The position numbers were made by a program, and so were the translations under genes. The notes below the pieces were generated by a model. That model did not search any database. It was not told the origin of the DNA and worked only from the letters and a program-made list of their open reading frames with translations. A DNA stretch of 64,000 nt from Blastomussa wellsi (taxonomy: Eukaryota > Cnidaria > Anthozoa > Scleractinia > Plerogyridae), in contig OX393561.1 in assembly GCA_947652115.1 (NCBI GenBank), forward strand, positions 40,724,008 through 40,788,007, read 5' to 3'. Positions 46,468-60,000 of the stretch are shown one piece after another (the first letter of the stretch is position 1; every line of letters begins with the position of its first letter).

Positions 46468-47956
46468 TTGCTTTTATATAATAATTCAGAAGACGCGCGA
46501 TTTTTCCATGAGTTTACTGGCACAATAAACCATAGCTGATTGACCAATCAGAGCGCGCGCATTGATTTGGTTATTATATAAAATCAGATAATGTAATCAG
46601 AACCGGTCACTTTAATCACTTTGACATTTGACTAATGAACCATTCAAGCAAACGAACAATTCAGCAATGTACCGGTTCACAAGAGCCGATACCATGAATC
46701 GGTACATAGACAGAACCACCTTATGGACTTGTTGTTTTAGTAGACTCAAAAACCTGAGCCTAAAATTTCATGTTCGCTGTGGTTAAATGCATGACTCGCA
46801 AGCGACGGTTTACAAAACACCAAATTACTAGCAGACCGTATTTTTTTTATTTATTGTTGCAAATCAAAAGAATGTGCTAAACAAGTCAGAAGAGCGCTTT
46901 TTTGAAACAAGAGAAATGATAATTCTTGTAAATCAAATCAACCTCTCAGTTGGCTTTCGCTTCATTAGAACAAATGGACATCATTAACGCTACAAAAGAA
47001 AATTTCAAGAGTGTTATGAAAGTTTTAAATGACCGGCAGTCCACCTTTTTAAAACAAATCTTGTGAATCAAGAGTTCAGCTAATCGAAACTAAAATGTCA
47101 ATTAAGATGTGCTAAGCGATTCAGTCTGGGAGAAACAGCATATTAATCCGCCTTGCTGGGTTGCGCTTTTCGCGGCATAAACCAGTCGATTCGGAGATCT
47201 ATAGCTTAAAAAGAAAAACAAAAGAAGAAGAAGAAAACAACATGTACACGGAACGAGGGAATAAGTTTTGTAAAGATAGAATTTAAAATACCTCGCCTTT
47301 TATCACTGGCGACTTTTTGACATTCTTTATACAGACAATTGTCTCATTTCCCGTTTTGTATAATAGCTGAACGCGCGAAGTCTAACAATGGAATGCAAAT
47401 TATTAGTCCCCAGCGAGTCTCGGAAAACACCAGCGTGTGGAGGGAATGCAGGCGAAGTTTTAGTTTCAAAAGTGTTTTAGTATCATCTGCTTTCGTGTTT
47501 GAAGAAGTTTTCAAAACGCGTGTATTTTTTTGAAATCGCGAAAATTCGGTAGTGAACATATGAAATTTCATATATTGCGGCGAAAGATTTCAACAGTCAA
47601 CAGTCAGTCAGTCGGTACATACTCAACTTAAGCAGTTAAGAAAAGAAAGCCATGGCAATATGGGGATACCAAATATTGAGTTGCCAAAAAGGCAACCAAA
47701 TAAGATACCTTTTTATTGTACTACAGATCTACAGTCAATAACTTAGAGCCAAAAGGCCTAAATTTATGTACAAGATTTTACAATGTTTACAGTGCCATAT
47801 GAAATACTCGTTAACAAGGCATTTTAACAACAAAATACTGTTATTTAAATTTTTACAGAAGGCTTCACTACTTTTATAAACTATTTTCTCTCGCGAGCTG
47901 TGCGAGTAGTTTTGTATATTTGTGTAACACTCGATCAGTCGTGGCTGTTGGAGTGA

Positions 47957-47962
47957 TTTATT
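47957..47962 (-). terminator. Poly(A) signal of RPGRIP1L-like gene
   Basis: AATAAA on the minus strand about 50 bases past the stop. Another hexamer overlaps the stop codon itself and is too close to act. Confidence 0.45.
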
Positions 47963-48012
47963 CGGATTCTTGTTCGCGGATATTTCTTTCATTTGGAGAC
48001 CGGCATGCGGAT

Positions 48013-51000
48013 TTATTCGTCGTTGTACAGATCCAGAAGTGCTTCTAATGCTTCCACTGTGACTGTCAGTGTTCCAATTTCGGAATCACTCTCAATATCA
48101 TACACTGCAATGAAAGCACACGGTTAGGTTGAGCCAGCCGAGGTCTCGGTATCTCGGTTAGCCGAGATCTCGGTATCGCGACGCGGGGATCTCGGTTAAC
48201 CGGGCTCAGAGTTTTCCATGTAATCTCAGCTTTGGTTGCAACCCCCCTTCCCGGAACATCACATGATACGAAATACTTATACTCCTGAGTTCAAGTCATT
48301 TTCTATAAATCAAGTTTGCAAATACACGTGTCCTGAACTGGGACCAGTTGAAGTAATGACATATAGTACTCACGTTCAATGTCTTTGTCAATGAAGTCCT
48401 TTCCTTCATTTAATATCTAACCACAAGAAAAATATTTGCAGTCAGTGGGAGGCACGGTGGCTTAATGGTTAGTGCGCTGGACTCCGGATCGGACGGTCGG
48501 CCAGGACACTACGTTGTGTTCTTGGGCAAAACACTAAACTCTCGCAGTGCCTCTCTTCACCCAGGTGTTTAAATGGGTACTGGCGAAATAATGATGGGGC
48601 GCAACCCGCCTGCGCTGGACTAACATCCCATGCTACAGAAACCGAGATAAGCCCTGTCCTATTACCTTAAAAGGGTAAGAAGTAGACCTCGCCAAAAAAG
48701 CAGGAGTCGACAAGTTCACTGGCCAGACCGGTTGACACGTAATGGTCGGTTAGAATGAATAAGAGGGAGATGGTGCGAGCTGGAGGAAAGAGCTTTTTTC
48801 AACTCTCAGTGAGCTGAACGAGATAAAACTCACGTCGACTTATACCCGTTCAAAAGCTGTTTAGTTAAACACGGTTTAAATTTGTTTTTTTCATAAAAGT
48901 TACTAACTGATGATTGTTGACTTCAAATTTGGCACAATCAAAGAACACATCAGAACTTACTTGAATCCTATGTAAAATTCAGTCTTCTGTTGTTATTTTC
49001 ATTGTCTAACCTGGTTTAGCTAAACAAGTTTTGTTGGTGTGAATGGGGTATTAGAGATAAATTTGAGCAGGTTCAAATTCGACGAGGGCACGCGTGTTGC
49101 CGACCGAGAGCGCATGCACGAGAGTGTGGAAAGAGCGCACAAGAGGTGCCGACTCTTGTGCCGATAGCGCTCGAGGGTTCCGAAGGTGCACGAAACTCGA
49201 CGGGAGTCGCGGTTCATGTACTTCAAACGAGAATGGAAATTTGAAGTCTTGTTTAACTCTCTAGTTCTGCTCTCGCTCCAGGGGGCGATGAGAGAGAGAC
49301 CCTAGGAACGAGGTTGTAGTTGTCGTTTTTCCGTCCGGGAGTAAGTAATCTAGGTACAAACCTGCACGAAATCCACTGAGGCATATCCCACATCAACACA
49401 GTCAACACTTTCATCGTCGGAGGGATCGCTGACTACAGTGAACACGAGTCTACAAACAAATACAGCCGTTAGTTTTAGGCGTGGAGACTGACATTTTACG
49501 TGACTATCTCAGTGGCCAATAACAGCTTTGATTTTACTGGTCATAACAAGTTTTTATTAGCAAGAACTGTCAAACTGAACTTGTACGTAACTAAATAATT
49601 GGCACACAAGTTTCTGTTGTTCGTCGCTTTCATCATGGAACGGAAACGCCTGAAAAAAGTTCATCACTCATTTGCTTGATGTCAAAAAAGTACATGGTCG
49701 TAGATGTAACATGCAAGGTCCGCTCACAGATTTCCGCTCTCTTGATTTCCATTAGTAGTTTTTGTACATGTACTTTTACTACTAGAGATACCTGAAATTT
49801 TCACTAACCAAAATGCATAGTGAAAGCCCAAAACCTACAGGCAAAATATTTTTTTAACTAGTCTGTGGCTGGTTGGCTACTGTTAGTGCTGAGCCAGTGT
49901 CACACCAGAGGGGGACAGACAAAGGCGCGAAGGAAAAAAGGAGAAAAGAGGAACAGTTAAACTGACAAAAATAACTTATAGCAGGATATCTCACTTAGGA
50001 TCGTTGGACAACATGTAAATCAGGTAATTTCTCTTCGCTTGGTTGTTCTTTGCATCCACATGAAAAACTGAAAAAACAAAAGATAAAACACAGAAATGAT
50101 AGAGCGGTTACCAAGCAATATAAAAACCAGCAATCTGCGAGACTTGCGCGACGAGCGACCTGGAAAGATCCGATTTGAAGTCCGAAAATCATGCGTACTG
50201 TTCTGCTTGACCCAACGAACTACATGGAATTTTACTTTCGGCCATTTTTATTGTCTTCAACACCAATCAAAAAAGATCTTGTAACGGAACTTTTGACAGT
50301 CTCTCGTTTCGTCAAGCCTGAGCGGTAAGGAACGACGACTCGAGGTACGAGATTGCCATTTATACACCTGGATGGGAAGAGCACTGTGAGAGCAAAGAAT
50401 CTTGTCCAAGAACACAACACAAAGATTCTGGTCAGGTTCGAGCTCGGATCACTCCATCCGGAGTAGAGCATGCTAGACATTAGGCCACTGCGTACCTAGA
50501 CTTGCTCTAAGTCGGTCGCTCGTTTGATTCGCTACGGAAGGCACACTTGATCCCTCTCGAATCAAAATGTCGGGGAAGACCGATGGGTATTGAGGGCGTG
50601 CGCCTCGATCTTCGCGAGATACGTACGGACGAATTAATTCCGTCCGGCCTTTCGCTCGCGACTTCAAAGCGATTTTACTCAAATAAACGCTTATCATGTC
50701 TATCGACGCAAAGAAAAAACCGAGCGACTTGGGGACCAAGTTTACCGCGTCCCCACAACGTATTCTTGATGTGCAAATACAAACTTTGGGATGTTGTTGT
50801 TATTTGAGACGTGCGTTTCAAAACTTATAATCGTTAGGCGCAAGAGAAAATGAGAGGGCTAATCTCCATATTATGTTTTGAAAGAAAAACAAAATTTCGC
50901 TTGCAATGGCGGGCGGTGTGGACTTCACAAAACAAGTAAAATTGTACTGTGCGGACATCTCGGGAAGCAGACTTCCGGTCCAGAGCAAATCTATAAATAA

Positions 51001-54000
51001 ATTTGGGTGAGTTTTACAAGATGCTTTACCTTTCTTGAAGTTGAATGATATAGGCCTGTTAGGAGGGGGTTTTGGCAAAGAGATGGGTGTTTCCAACTCA
51101 GCAGGATCATAATCCAGGAACTTGTAACAAACGAACAGTTGTTTAACGCTTGGTTCATCCAAGACCGGCGCGTCTGAGTGCAGAGTGAGACTGGTGACTT
51201 GGATAACCACTTTCGAGGCAAGCTAAAAAAAAACTCATTGTAATTTGTAATAACAAATTCTATTTATTTTGTGCCGATACTAGGCACAAGACAATGATTT
51301 TAGTAGAATTGACCTAAAAACAGCAAATCCTGTTGACAGTGCCCATTTAAAAATGTCAAAGTAGCCACATGCCAGTAAATTGGACACGCATTTTGCTGCC
51401 TTTTTGATCACCTAAGAAGTTTGAAGAACCAAAACTATGAAAACACTTGTCGAGTTGCAAGGTTCGTCACGTATGCGAGGTTGTCAATAAGCTGCGTATG
51501 CAAGCTTACGGCATCTGTTGGTAAATTGGCGGACAGCGGATCAAGTTCTATTTCATAACGAAACGCCTTATAAAATATTGTTCAGCATACCCGTTTGAGT
51601 TTAGCATTCTAAACTTACTTGCACAGCCGATTTAGCGAGAGAATGTCTCGGTGAAACCACTACAGCTTCACTCTCGCTTGTCTCCGCTCCACTTTCACCA
51701 GGATCGTCTCCTCTTCCCTCTTCTTTGTCACGTTCCTCTTTTTCTTCGTCTTCCTTTTCTTCTTCTTCTCCTTCATCTTCTTCAATATCTTCCTCCACTT
51801 CATCTGCTTCTTCTTCTTCTTCTTTATCTAGTTCTTCCTTGGACTCCATTTCGGGAATGGGCAAGTCCACTTCATCACCGAGCGTTGAGTCGAAATCTAG
51901 TATGCAAAATCACGTAGTATAATTAGCGAAGGTTTACAAGAAGTAGAATGCGACTTAATGTGGTCTGCTGGCCAGCACCTGATCCTGACGCGGGCTCCTC
52001 AAACATGGTGTCCTCACTGACTCCTGCTGCTTCAGTCGTCCGCCTCATTTCTTCGGCTACAAGGGCCTTGTCATTCTTAAAGACAAATAAAGTTAAGTGA
52101 AAAGCTTGTAACTGGATGTTCATAACCCGGTTGATTTACCAACGTCTTTTCGAGCTAAGTAGTGCTTTTAAAAGGATTTCTATTTGACAATTACTAGACT
52201 ACGAGCCCGAGTTTTCTATGACCGAAAGGTCAAAAAGGCGCAGCCGAGTTGACTATCATTCATTCACAGAAAATGAGGGCGAGTAGCCTATTTTTTTTCG
52301 CAGAAACTCTGAAGTATTGAAGTCCAAAACTCTAATTTTATGCATTCTAGGCCAAAATTCAAGAAAAATTGTCCCTTTAAAGAGCAACGAACCGTTATCC
52401 ATGTCCGATCAGCGACTAGTAGAAACTCACCCGTGCTCTATTGGGAATTCGCAAATCAAATTCTGATTGGTTACCCCATCGCTTTCTATTTGGTTTACCA
52501 GTAGGAGAACCAATCAGATTCGTGGATTTCTACTGAGTCTCTACTAAGCCACGATATGACGCCAGTCACGAAAGATACAGTTGAACCGGAGAGTAGATGA
52601 TGCCAGCGCACTAACCACCGCTCCCTCACCTCCCCTAATCTCCCTTTGGATTCGTTTTCCCGGTACCTGATCATCATCGGAGGTCTCTGAGTCAGTAATT
52701 TCTCTTTTGGACTTCACCTCGCCTCTTGGCTTCTCCACTGGTTCCTCGGCTGCCTTGGCCATCTCGTCAATAGACATTTCCTCCACAGGTTTCTCGGGCT
52801 CAAGTTTCCGGGTGCGAGGTGCAGGCTGGGGTTTCTTTGCTGTAGCCTCCACCAACTCATCTACTGACATCGACTCCAGCGGCTTTTCTCTAAAAAACGT
52901 TTTAGGTTTTACAGTTTTGAAATTCACAAGACAATAAAGGAAAATCTGAGACGATATTTTTAGACCAATATCTATCGATGAAATCATTATTCCACCTAAA
53001 GTGTAAACGTTACTGTTGGGCAACATCATGATCGCAAACAATATTCTGACGTTGCTTATTATGGTCTACATAGAAAAATCGACAAATAGAACTATATTCT
53101 ATAAGCTTTCAGAAAACATACACTTTATTGGGGTTAGCATTGATGTCTTATTCAAAATCGCATTTGGAATGCAAACTCTGATTTTACTTCCGTGTAACCT
53201 TAAATGTCGATCAAATAGAAATTGTGAAAATTTGATGTAGTGAATAATGTGGATCATTTAACAAGTTCTCAAGATTCGTGAAAATTTAAGTGACTCTATC
53301 AAGCTTGTCCATTACAGCCGATTTCAGTGCAGTGTGAAGACACCTCATAGGCCCGTCGCTCATGTGCACTGGTGATAAGTTCATGTCTCTCTGAACTTTT
53401 ACAAAAGACTTGTTATTCATGTAAAAAAGTTAGGCCCGGTTCAAACGTCGAACTTTACATGTGCCGAATCTAATGTAAATGGGGGAACTGAAACAATAGA
53501 TTTTTCTCATTTGCATTAGATTCGGCACATGTAAAGTTCGACGTTTGAACCGGGCCTTAAATGTCACTATATTTATGCAGGCAAAACTTATACTGTAATA
53601 GCCACTCTTGTGATCACCTTGGGCAAACGATCGACGGGTGTAGACACTGCACTGAAATCGACTGTAAAATCCTTCTCAATATTTCTCATTTGAAGCCATC
53701 CTTGTTTTTTTTCAGTTCATTGTTATCTCTTTGTGTCTTTAGACCTTAGTAAATTTTCAAGGGTTTCCTTTGAATTGATATAGAGGCATTTTTACATTAC
53801 CAAAGATGGCTTCATTCCTGGCGACTATGCCTCTTTACGTGGCGACATAAAGCTCTTCCAAAATCATGAACTTTACGTTGTTACGAAAATTTCGTATGAT
53901 AAGGCATCTTATTATTCTGTTATTATCGCCGCTGCGCTGATTTTCCGGCAAATTGAAAGAACAGGCGGCATAACCGGCTGCCTGCCCAGGTTACGAAAAA

Positions 54001-57000
54001 TCGGAGCTCAAAAACCCGCCGATTTACTTCCTTTGATTTGTATTAGTTTGCTTGGCTATGATTGTGCTTGGGAGTATATTCAGTGAGACTTACTTTTTCC
54101 GCTCATCCATTCTCGGTTCAACCTTTTCTAGCAAGTCCGATGGTTTCCGTTTAACCGGCGCCAGATGAGCGGATTCCCGTCTGGCAATCTTTTCCTCTCT
54201 TTGTTCCTGTTTAGGAGTCGATGAGTCGACAGGTGACGGAGGTTTATCTCTCTTGCTCGGTGACTTGACGGCAGATTTGAATTCGGGTTCACTCTCAGAC
54301 TCCTTATCTTCAGGTACTAGCATTACTCGCTGACAGATAAGGAAAAGAAATCATGCTTTTTTTACCAGTGAGCCAAACGTATCCGGCAATTTTATTCGGG
54401 ATGTTTAAACTATTAAAATTGTTTGCAATTGATGTTTCGGCGACGGTGAAAGGTGAAGGTGAAAATCTGTAACAAAACGTGTGGCAAAATATAATCCCAT
54501 ATGTTTCTATTAAGGAGACCTAATTATTGGAGGGATTTTCTCTGCAAGATATTTTTTAGGGGGGAGGGGGTATTTGCGAAATACGTTACATTATATTACT
54601 GGTACGGTCGTATGGTTTGAGACAGTGCACAAGTAATAAATACCTGAGGGGCGGCGCGAGGCTTGGCACTAGCCGGAAGATATGTGTATCTCCATTTCAA
54701 GTGGACATCAATTGTTCCATTGACGCCTCCCGAGGGCTGGAAAAAAAAAATTAAACTAGTTGACAACTTTGAGTCAAATTTCTCATACATGTTATCCATA
54801 GTTGGCTTTTTCTACCTCTTCGTCATTATTGATTTTGCTTCCTTTTTGGGGATTTCTTGCTTTTTCTTCTTTCTCTGTGGGTAGTCTATTCATTTCGATT
54901 GAAAACGAATGTTACTTTGTTCCTCACAAATATTTAAAAACAGTAATCTGATGTGCATTTGGAGCTGAAGTATCCATGCAGGGACAAGTATCCGTGCACC
55001 TTCAACAACAACAACAAAAAACTTCTCCGCAAGGTATTTTTTTGTCCCACCCCCGTTTCATAACAGCTCATTTCATCGTAAAATTTCGACTCTTCACAGT
55101 CCTCCATTTTGTCTTTATTTCTCTGATTAATGAATGCAGGCGTAGAAACGGAAGCTATTTCGAATATTCTATCTGCTCAGAACGTAGCAATTCACTTTAT
55201 AAGTTGGGAGAAAGCCGAGAGGTACCTAGGAAAATTGGAAGGCGATTACAATACATTGGCATATGATTTACCGTTCGTAGTTCGAATGTTCCCTTGATGG
55301 CCTTGTCATTAGCAAGGGTTAGCAGCGGCACTTTAGCGAGTCCCAGGTACACTGTAGGCTCTGGATCAGCATCATCAAATACATAGATATCTAGCGTCTG
55401 AAATAAACACACACTACCACCTTAGCCACATTCGATCGAAGATTTTCCTTCTAATGTTGGTTGTGCGAATTTTGCTTATGACCTGACTGCTTTCGAGCAA
55501 GAAAATAACATCTTCATCCCGATTGGTCAGTAACAAACTGCACGAGTTTCCTAAACACGCCACGCCACTTAACTAACCGTGCGCACAAACACAACAGACA
55601 CAAAAGCGCGGGAAAATTCGCCTAATGCCGAGTTATGATTGATTTTGGTTTCAGACGTGATTGTTCAAAGACCGCTGCACGAACGTCCTTCACCAATGGA
55701 TAAAACAGGCACAAAAGCGCGGAGAAATTCACCTAAAACCAAGTTCTGACTGGTTTTGGTTCCACACGTGCTTGATCAGAGAAGGCCGCACGATCTTCCG
55801 TGCGCACAAATAAAACAGGCACAAAAGCACGGGTAAACTCAATTTTTGTTTCGCTCGTGATTTATCAGAGAAGGCGGCACGAGCTTCCTTAACCGATCAC
55901 GTACCTAGCCGAGCGCACAAATAAAACAGACACAAAAGCGCGGGAAAACTCACCTAAAGCCAAGTTCTGATTGGTTTTGGGTTCGCTAGTAATTCAGCAG
56001 GACACGCTGCTAAACTCAACATGCACACACAAAGAAACAGACACAAATGAACAACCCGAGCTAGGATTGAATGATTTTTGTTTCGCATTGGTGCAAAGGA
56101 AACGTAACAAAATCATTATAGCAAAGCTGTATTACCGCTGCTCTGAGGTATGTATCAAGTTCAGGCGTCATAGGCACTGGAAATGTCTTGACATCATTAA
56201 ATTCAGGCGTGTTGGTACTCTGCACGATATCTGAATCATGATCAGCAAAGTCAAAGAAACGGTACACCGCGTACGGACTGGGCTGTATTCCTGCAACATA
56301 GCGAAAAGAACAAATCATTTCTACTTTCAATGTTGCGTCACTCAAGTTGTCGCCTTTAAAGGAGAACTGAAGGCAAAAGTTGACTATTTTTGCTTATAGT
56401 TCTGACCATGTACAATAATGTTTTAAAATTTTTTTGCGGCATTTCTGTCTATTTTCGACCTCAAAAGTTTTTAGGGTGATTTTACGCCATTGGATTTGCG
56501 GCTCAGAATGGGTGGGTTAGCAGTCTTTTATGAAGTATGATATGGAGAAGATATTTGAAATCGCGCCAAATAAATAATCAATCCTGGTTACAGCACACAT
56601 GATGTCCTTATCGATCTTTGCATTTGCTCTACCATGGTGTACTGTTGTGCTGCTGGATGCTCGAATAATTCTCAGTGTTCCCCATATCATACGTCACAGC
56701 TTGCCACTCACATACATTTTGAGCCCGCAATGCGAAGGCCCAAAAAGCGGGAAAACCTCATCTTAAAACCTAATTTTCTCGCCAAAATGAAGAAACGGGA
56801 ATAAATTACTATCCAAACTAAACTTTACTTAAGTTAGGCTTTCTAAAGAATGTGTTTCAGAAATAATGATTTTTGCCTTCAGTTGTCGCCTTTAAATCTG
56901 CATGACTGTATACACACCATTGACCAGTTTTGTTCATTATACCTATTTTTCCATAGAAAATAATGGCTCAGGACAAGTGTTTGAGAAAAGTCAAAGTGTA

Positions 57001-60000
57001 ACTGAACGTCATTCCTTCATAAGACTAATAAACAAGACTTAAACCTTCTGGCCAGCGATCACTACTCGTACCTTGCCTTCTCGGTTTAACTCCACTACAT
57101 CGGATGATATGCACGTCCAGCTCATTCACGTCAGAAGGCGGTTTCTCTGGCACGTGACCAGCGTCTTCGAGGGTTTTGTACGCACCGGAGTTCATATAAC
57201 CCAGCGCCTTAGTGCGCTCCTAAAAAGGAATACAAAGCATTGTACGTTCCTCATATAAAAACCAGAGACAATCTCTCGCTGCAAGCAAATTTCTCACCCT
57301 GTATAATCTGATCGCTTGGTCCATCGGAACTCTTAGTCGAACCCAATACTCCATTGTCGCGAACTCGACTCCTTGACATGGTGGCCTGGAGCCTATTGAT
57401 AGAGTAAAGATAAGACGACGATGGAAAAATTGAACACAAAGCTGACAAAGAAAAAAACTGCCCTTCCGACAAACTTGAAAATTTAGGCTGAATTTTTCAA
57501 TAACTAAGCACGTTCCCTTATCCAGTTTCTTCAAGTATAGGCGTACGGGTTCATTCGCACTTGGGGCGACTGTGACCATTCTCGTCCCCATAGCCCTTTT
57601 CGTTTTTCTTAGCCGGTGGGGCCTAGGGCACGAGAAACGAAGGGCTCTGGAGCCATACGATTTCTAGTCCGAGATTCTAGGACTTCCGGGCTTCATGTAT
57701 ATAGCATTGATGTTTCTACATGTTGTGTGTTGTAGTATGGCGGCCGGGGTACATTTTAACTTCCGTTTAAGATTTCTTTGTTCTCAACAGCCAATAAAAA
57801 ATCGAATTTTTTTGAAAATCATATGTCCCCAGAGCCCTTCGTTTTTCGTGCCAAGGCCCTGCCAGCTAAGAGAAACGAAAAGGGCTATGGGGACAAGAAT
57901 GGACTGTGACCTCCACGCCCGGGGGCAGCCCCCCTCGAGCACCCAGCTCGTACGCTTATGCGCATTACGGGAAGCAACTGCACTGAGATAACAAACTCTC
58001 ACCTATAAGCTTGGCTGTGCCATGAACTCTCCCATGAGGTTTTTCAAGCAAGTCTCTAAACTTCAGTTGGCAAGCTGCTACAGTTTTGTAGTCAGTACCA
58101 AATGCTCGATGGATCTCTATTAACGTGGACTCCTGTAATATAAAAAATATAAATTCATTGAAAAAATGTGCCAGTAAGTTGCCAAATGTGTACAGTAAAA
58201 TTAAGACTAAAAAGTCAGCATAAATCCAGCAGCAAAGCAATCGGAACACGACGAAAAAACATGTAACGGGCAGCGAGCGAGGGAACACATGCATCCAGCG
58301 GGCGGCAACTGCGGGAAAACTTAAAACTGGTGCAGTTAACCACCAGTAAACTCGAAACAACCACCGGCGAAAAGCGCAGGAAAGAGGTGCGTGGGTCAAT
58401 TCACGGTTGAATCTAGTTTTACGGCTGCGTGCAAGGTTAAGAGGTTAACACCTTTACTATGATTGGTTGGAGAAACGATTGGACGAGAAAATTGAAATTT
58501 GAGTAACATACCTTCTGTAAATAGTGTAGGAAGAAATCGTCAACTCTCACAAGATATTGCGAGGTAAATTTGAACTCGGGTCTGAAAAAAAAAACAATCA
58601 AGAAATAACTCGTTTAATGGAAGATCTAACCGATGAAAAAGAGAATCTTCTTGCATTGAACATGACACACTGCTGACTAAGCCGACATTAAGCTGATCCC
58701 TAAACTGGTAGCTAACAGAGAAAGTGTTACTTTGCGTTGGCCAGCTGATTTGATGTGAAACGTGACTCGTTACATAACACAACCCAAGGACAATAGATTA
58801 GAAGACTCTCATGGCAGCCGTAGAGGCCTGTGTTACCTGGTTCCCTTGACAACGGGCGTGGTTTGAAGCTCGTGTTCAAAGAACTCGTACGTCACAAACG
58901 TCACCGGTTCATCATCCTCAAACTCTTTGATGGCTTCTTGAGAGAAGATCACCTGATAAATATACAACAAATTGTTAAATACGATCAGGATAAGACAAGG
59001 AACCAGCGTGGCCGAGGATTCAAGGTCTCCACCCTGCCACAAGCGGGATTTGTTTCTCGGTAGTCCCGAGTTCAAATCCTCGGTCACGTTTTGTAAACAG
59101 CCAACTTGTCGGCCTCCTACCAGTTGGGACTTTTAACTATTAATTATTGTGTTAATTTGAAATATTTGTTTACTCTGCTCAGTGAGATGCCTGGATACTA
59201 GCTATATCGAAGCCAAGTGCTTGACCACTCTAAACTATATTAAGATTTTATTACATTTACTATAACAAGCAAAAAATAACACACCTGTGTCTTTATGTCA
59301 TACATGATAAAGAGACAGTACCTTATCAATGTGAATTTCAAAGATATTTTGCCCTCGTTCCAGCTCGACTGTACTATCCATTTCCTCAAACTCGGATTCC
59401 TGCTAATTATTAAGAGATGAAGGTTTTGATAGCACAAAACGCACATTAAGGCAAATAAACAAACAAACAAACAAACACACAAACAAACAACACAAATTAC
59501 GCTACCTCTGATGGAGTAGCTTTGTACTGTTTGGTTCCATAAGCGATATCCCGCATCTGACTTTCAAGTTTCTGTAAAAAGGAAAAACAAAGAACGATAT
59601 ACTAACGGCAAATAAGCAAGGTAAAGGAAAGCAAGAAAATCACTCATACAAGCCTAAAGACGCATTCACGCCAATAAAAAGCTAAAAATAGTTATCCAGT
59701 TTTGTAAAAACAAGTGTACTGAATTTTTCTTTTATAGCTAAGCTTCAGTGTAGGCTTGATTACCAGCCGCTGTTCGGGAATCGGAGCCCGCACTCCTCCA
59801 CTTCTCGGGGAGGAACGAAGACCGGACTCGAGAGGGCGGCGGAAATCGAGCCTACTTCAGTGAAGCTGACCTATAAAAGGAGTGATCTCAATTTGAAAAA
59901 GATAGACTGGCTTTTTTCAAGTTTGGCCCTTGTGGCTTGGAAACATAACTTGAAACTAACAACCTTCAGGAATTTACTCGACAGTCCTCCTCTTGAAGTT

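Larger units (their letters stand above)
45733..48012. other. Intergenic between GPCR and RPGRIP1L-like gene
   Basis: No gene seen. It contains the 46.3-kb foldback and a GAGCGCGCGC/CCAATCAG motif at 46542-46560 that recurs inverted at 44150-44167. Confidence 0.6.

Noticed and set aside
51651..51922. Plus-strand Leu-rich and Ser-rich frames
   Set aside because: Complement of the Glu-rich RPGRIP1L-like exon; low-complexity shadows.
59005..59091. Functional tRNA gene
   Set aside because: A and B boxes are recognisable but the anticodon arm and acceptor stem do not pair; better as a SINE head.
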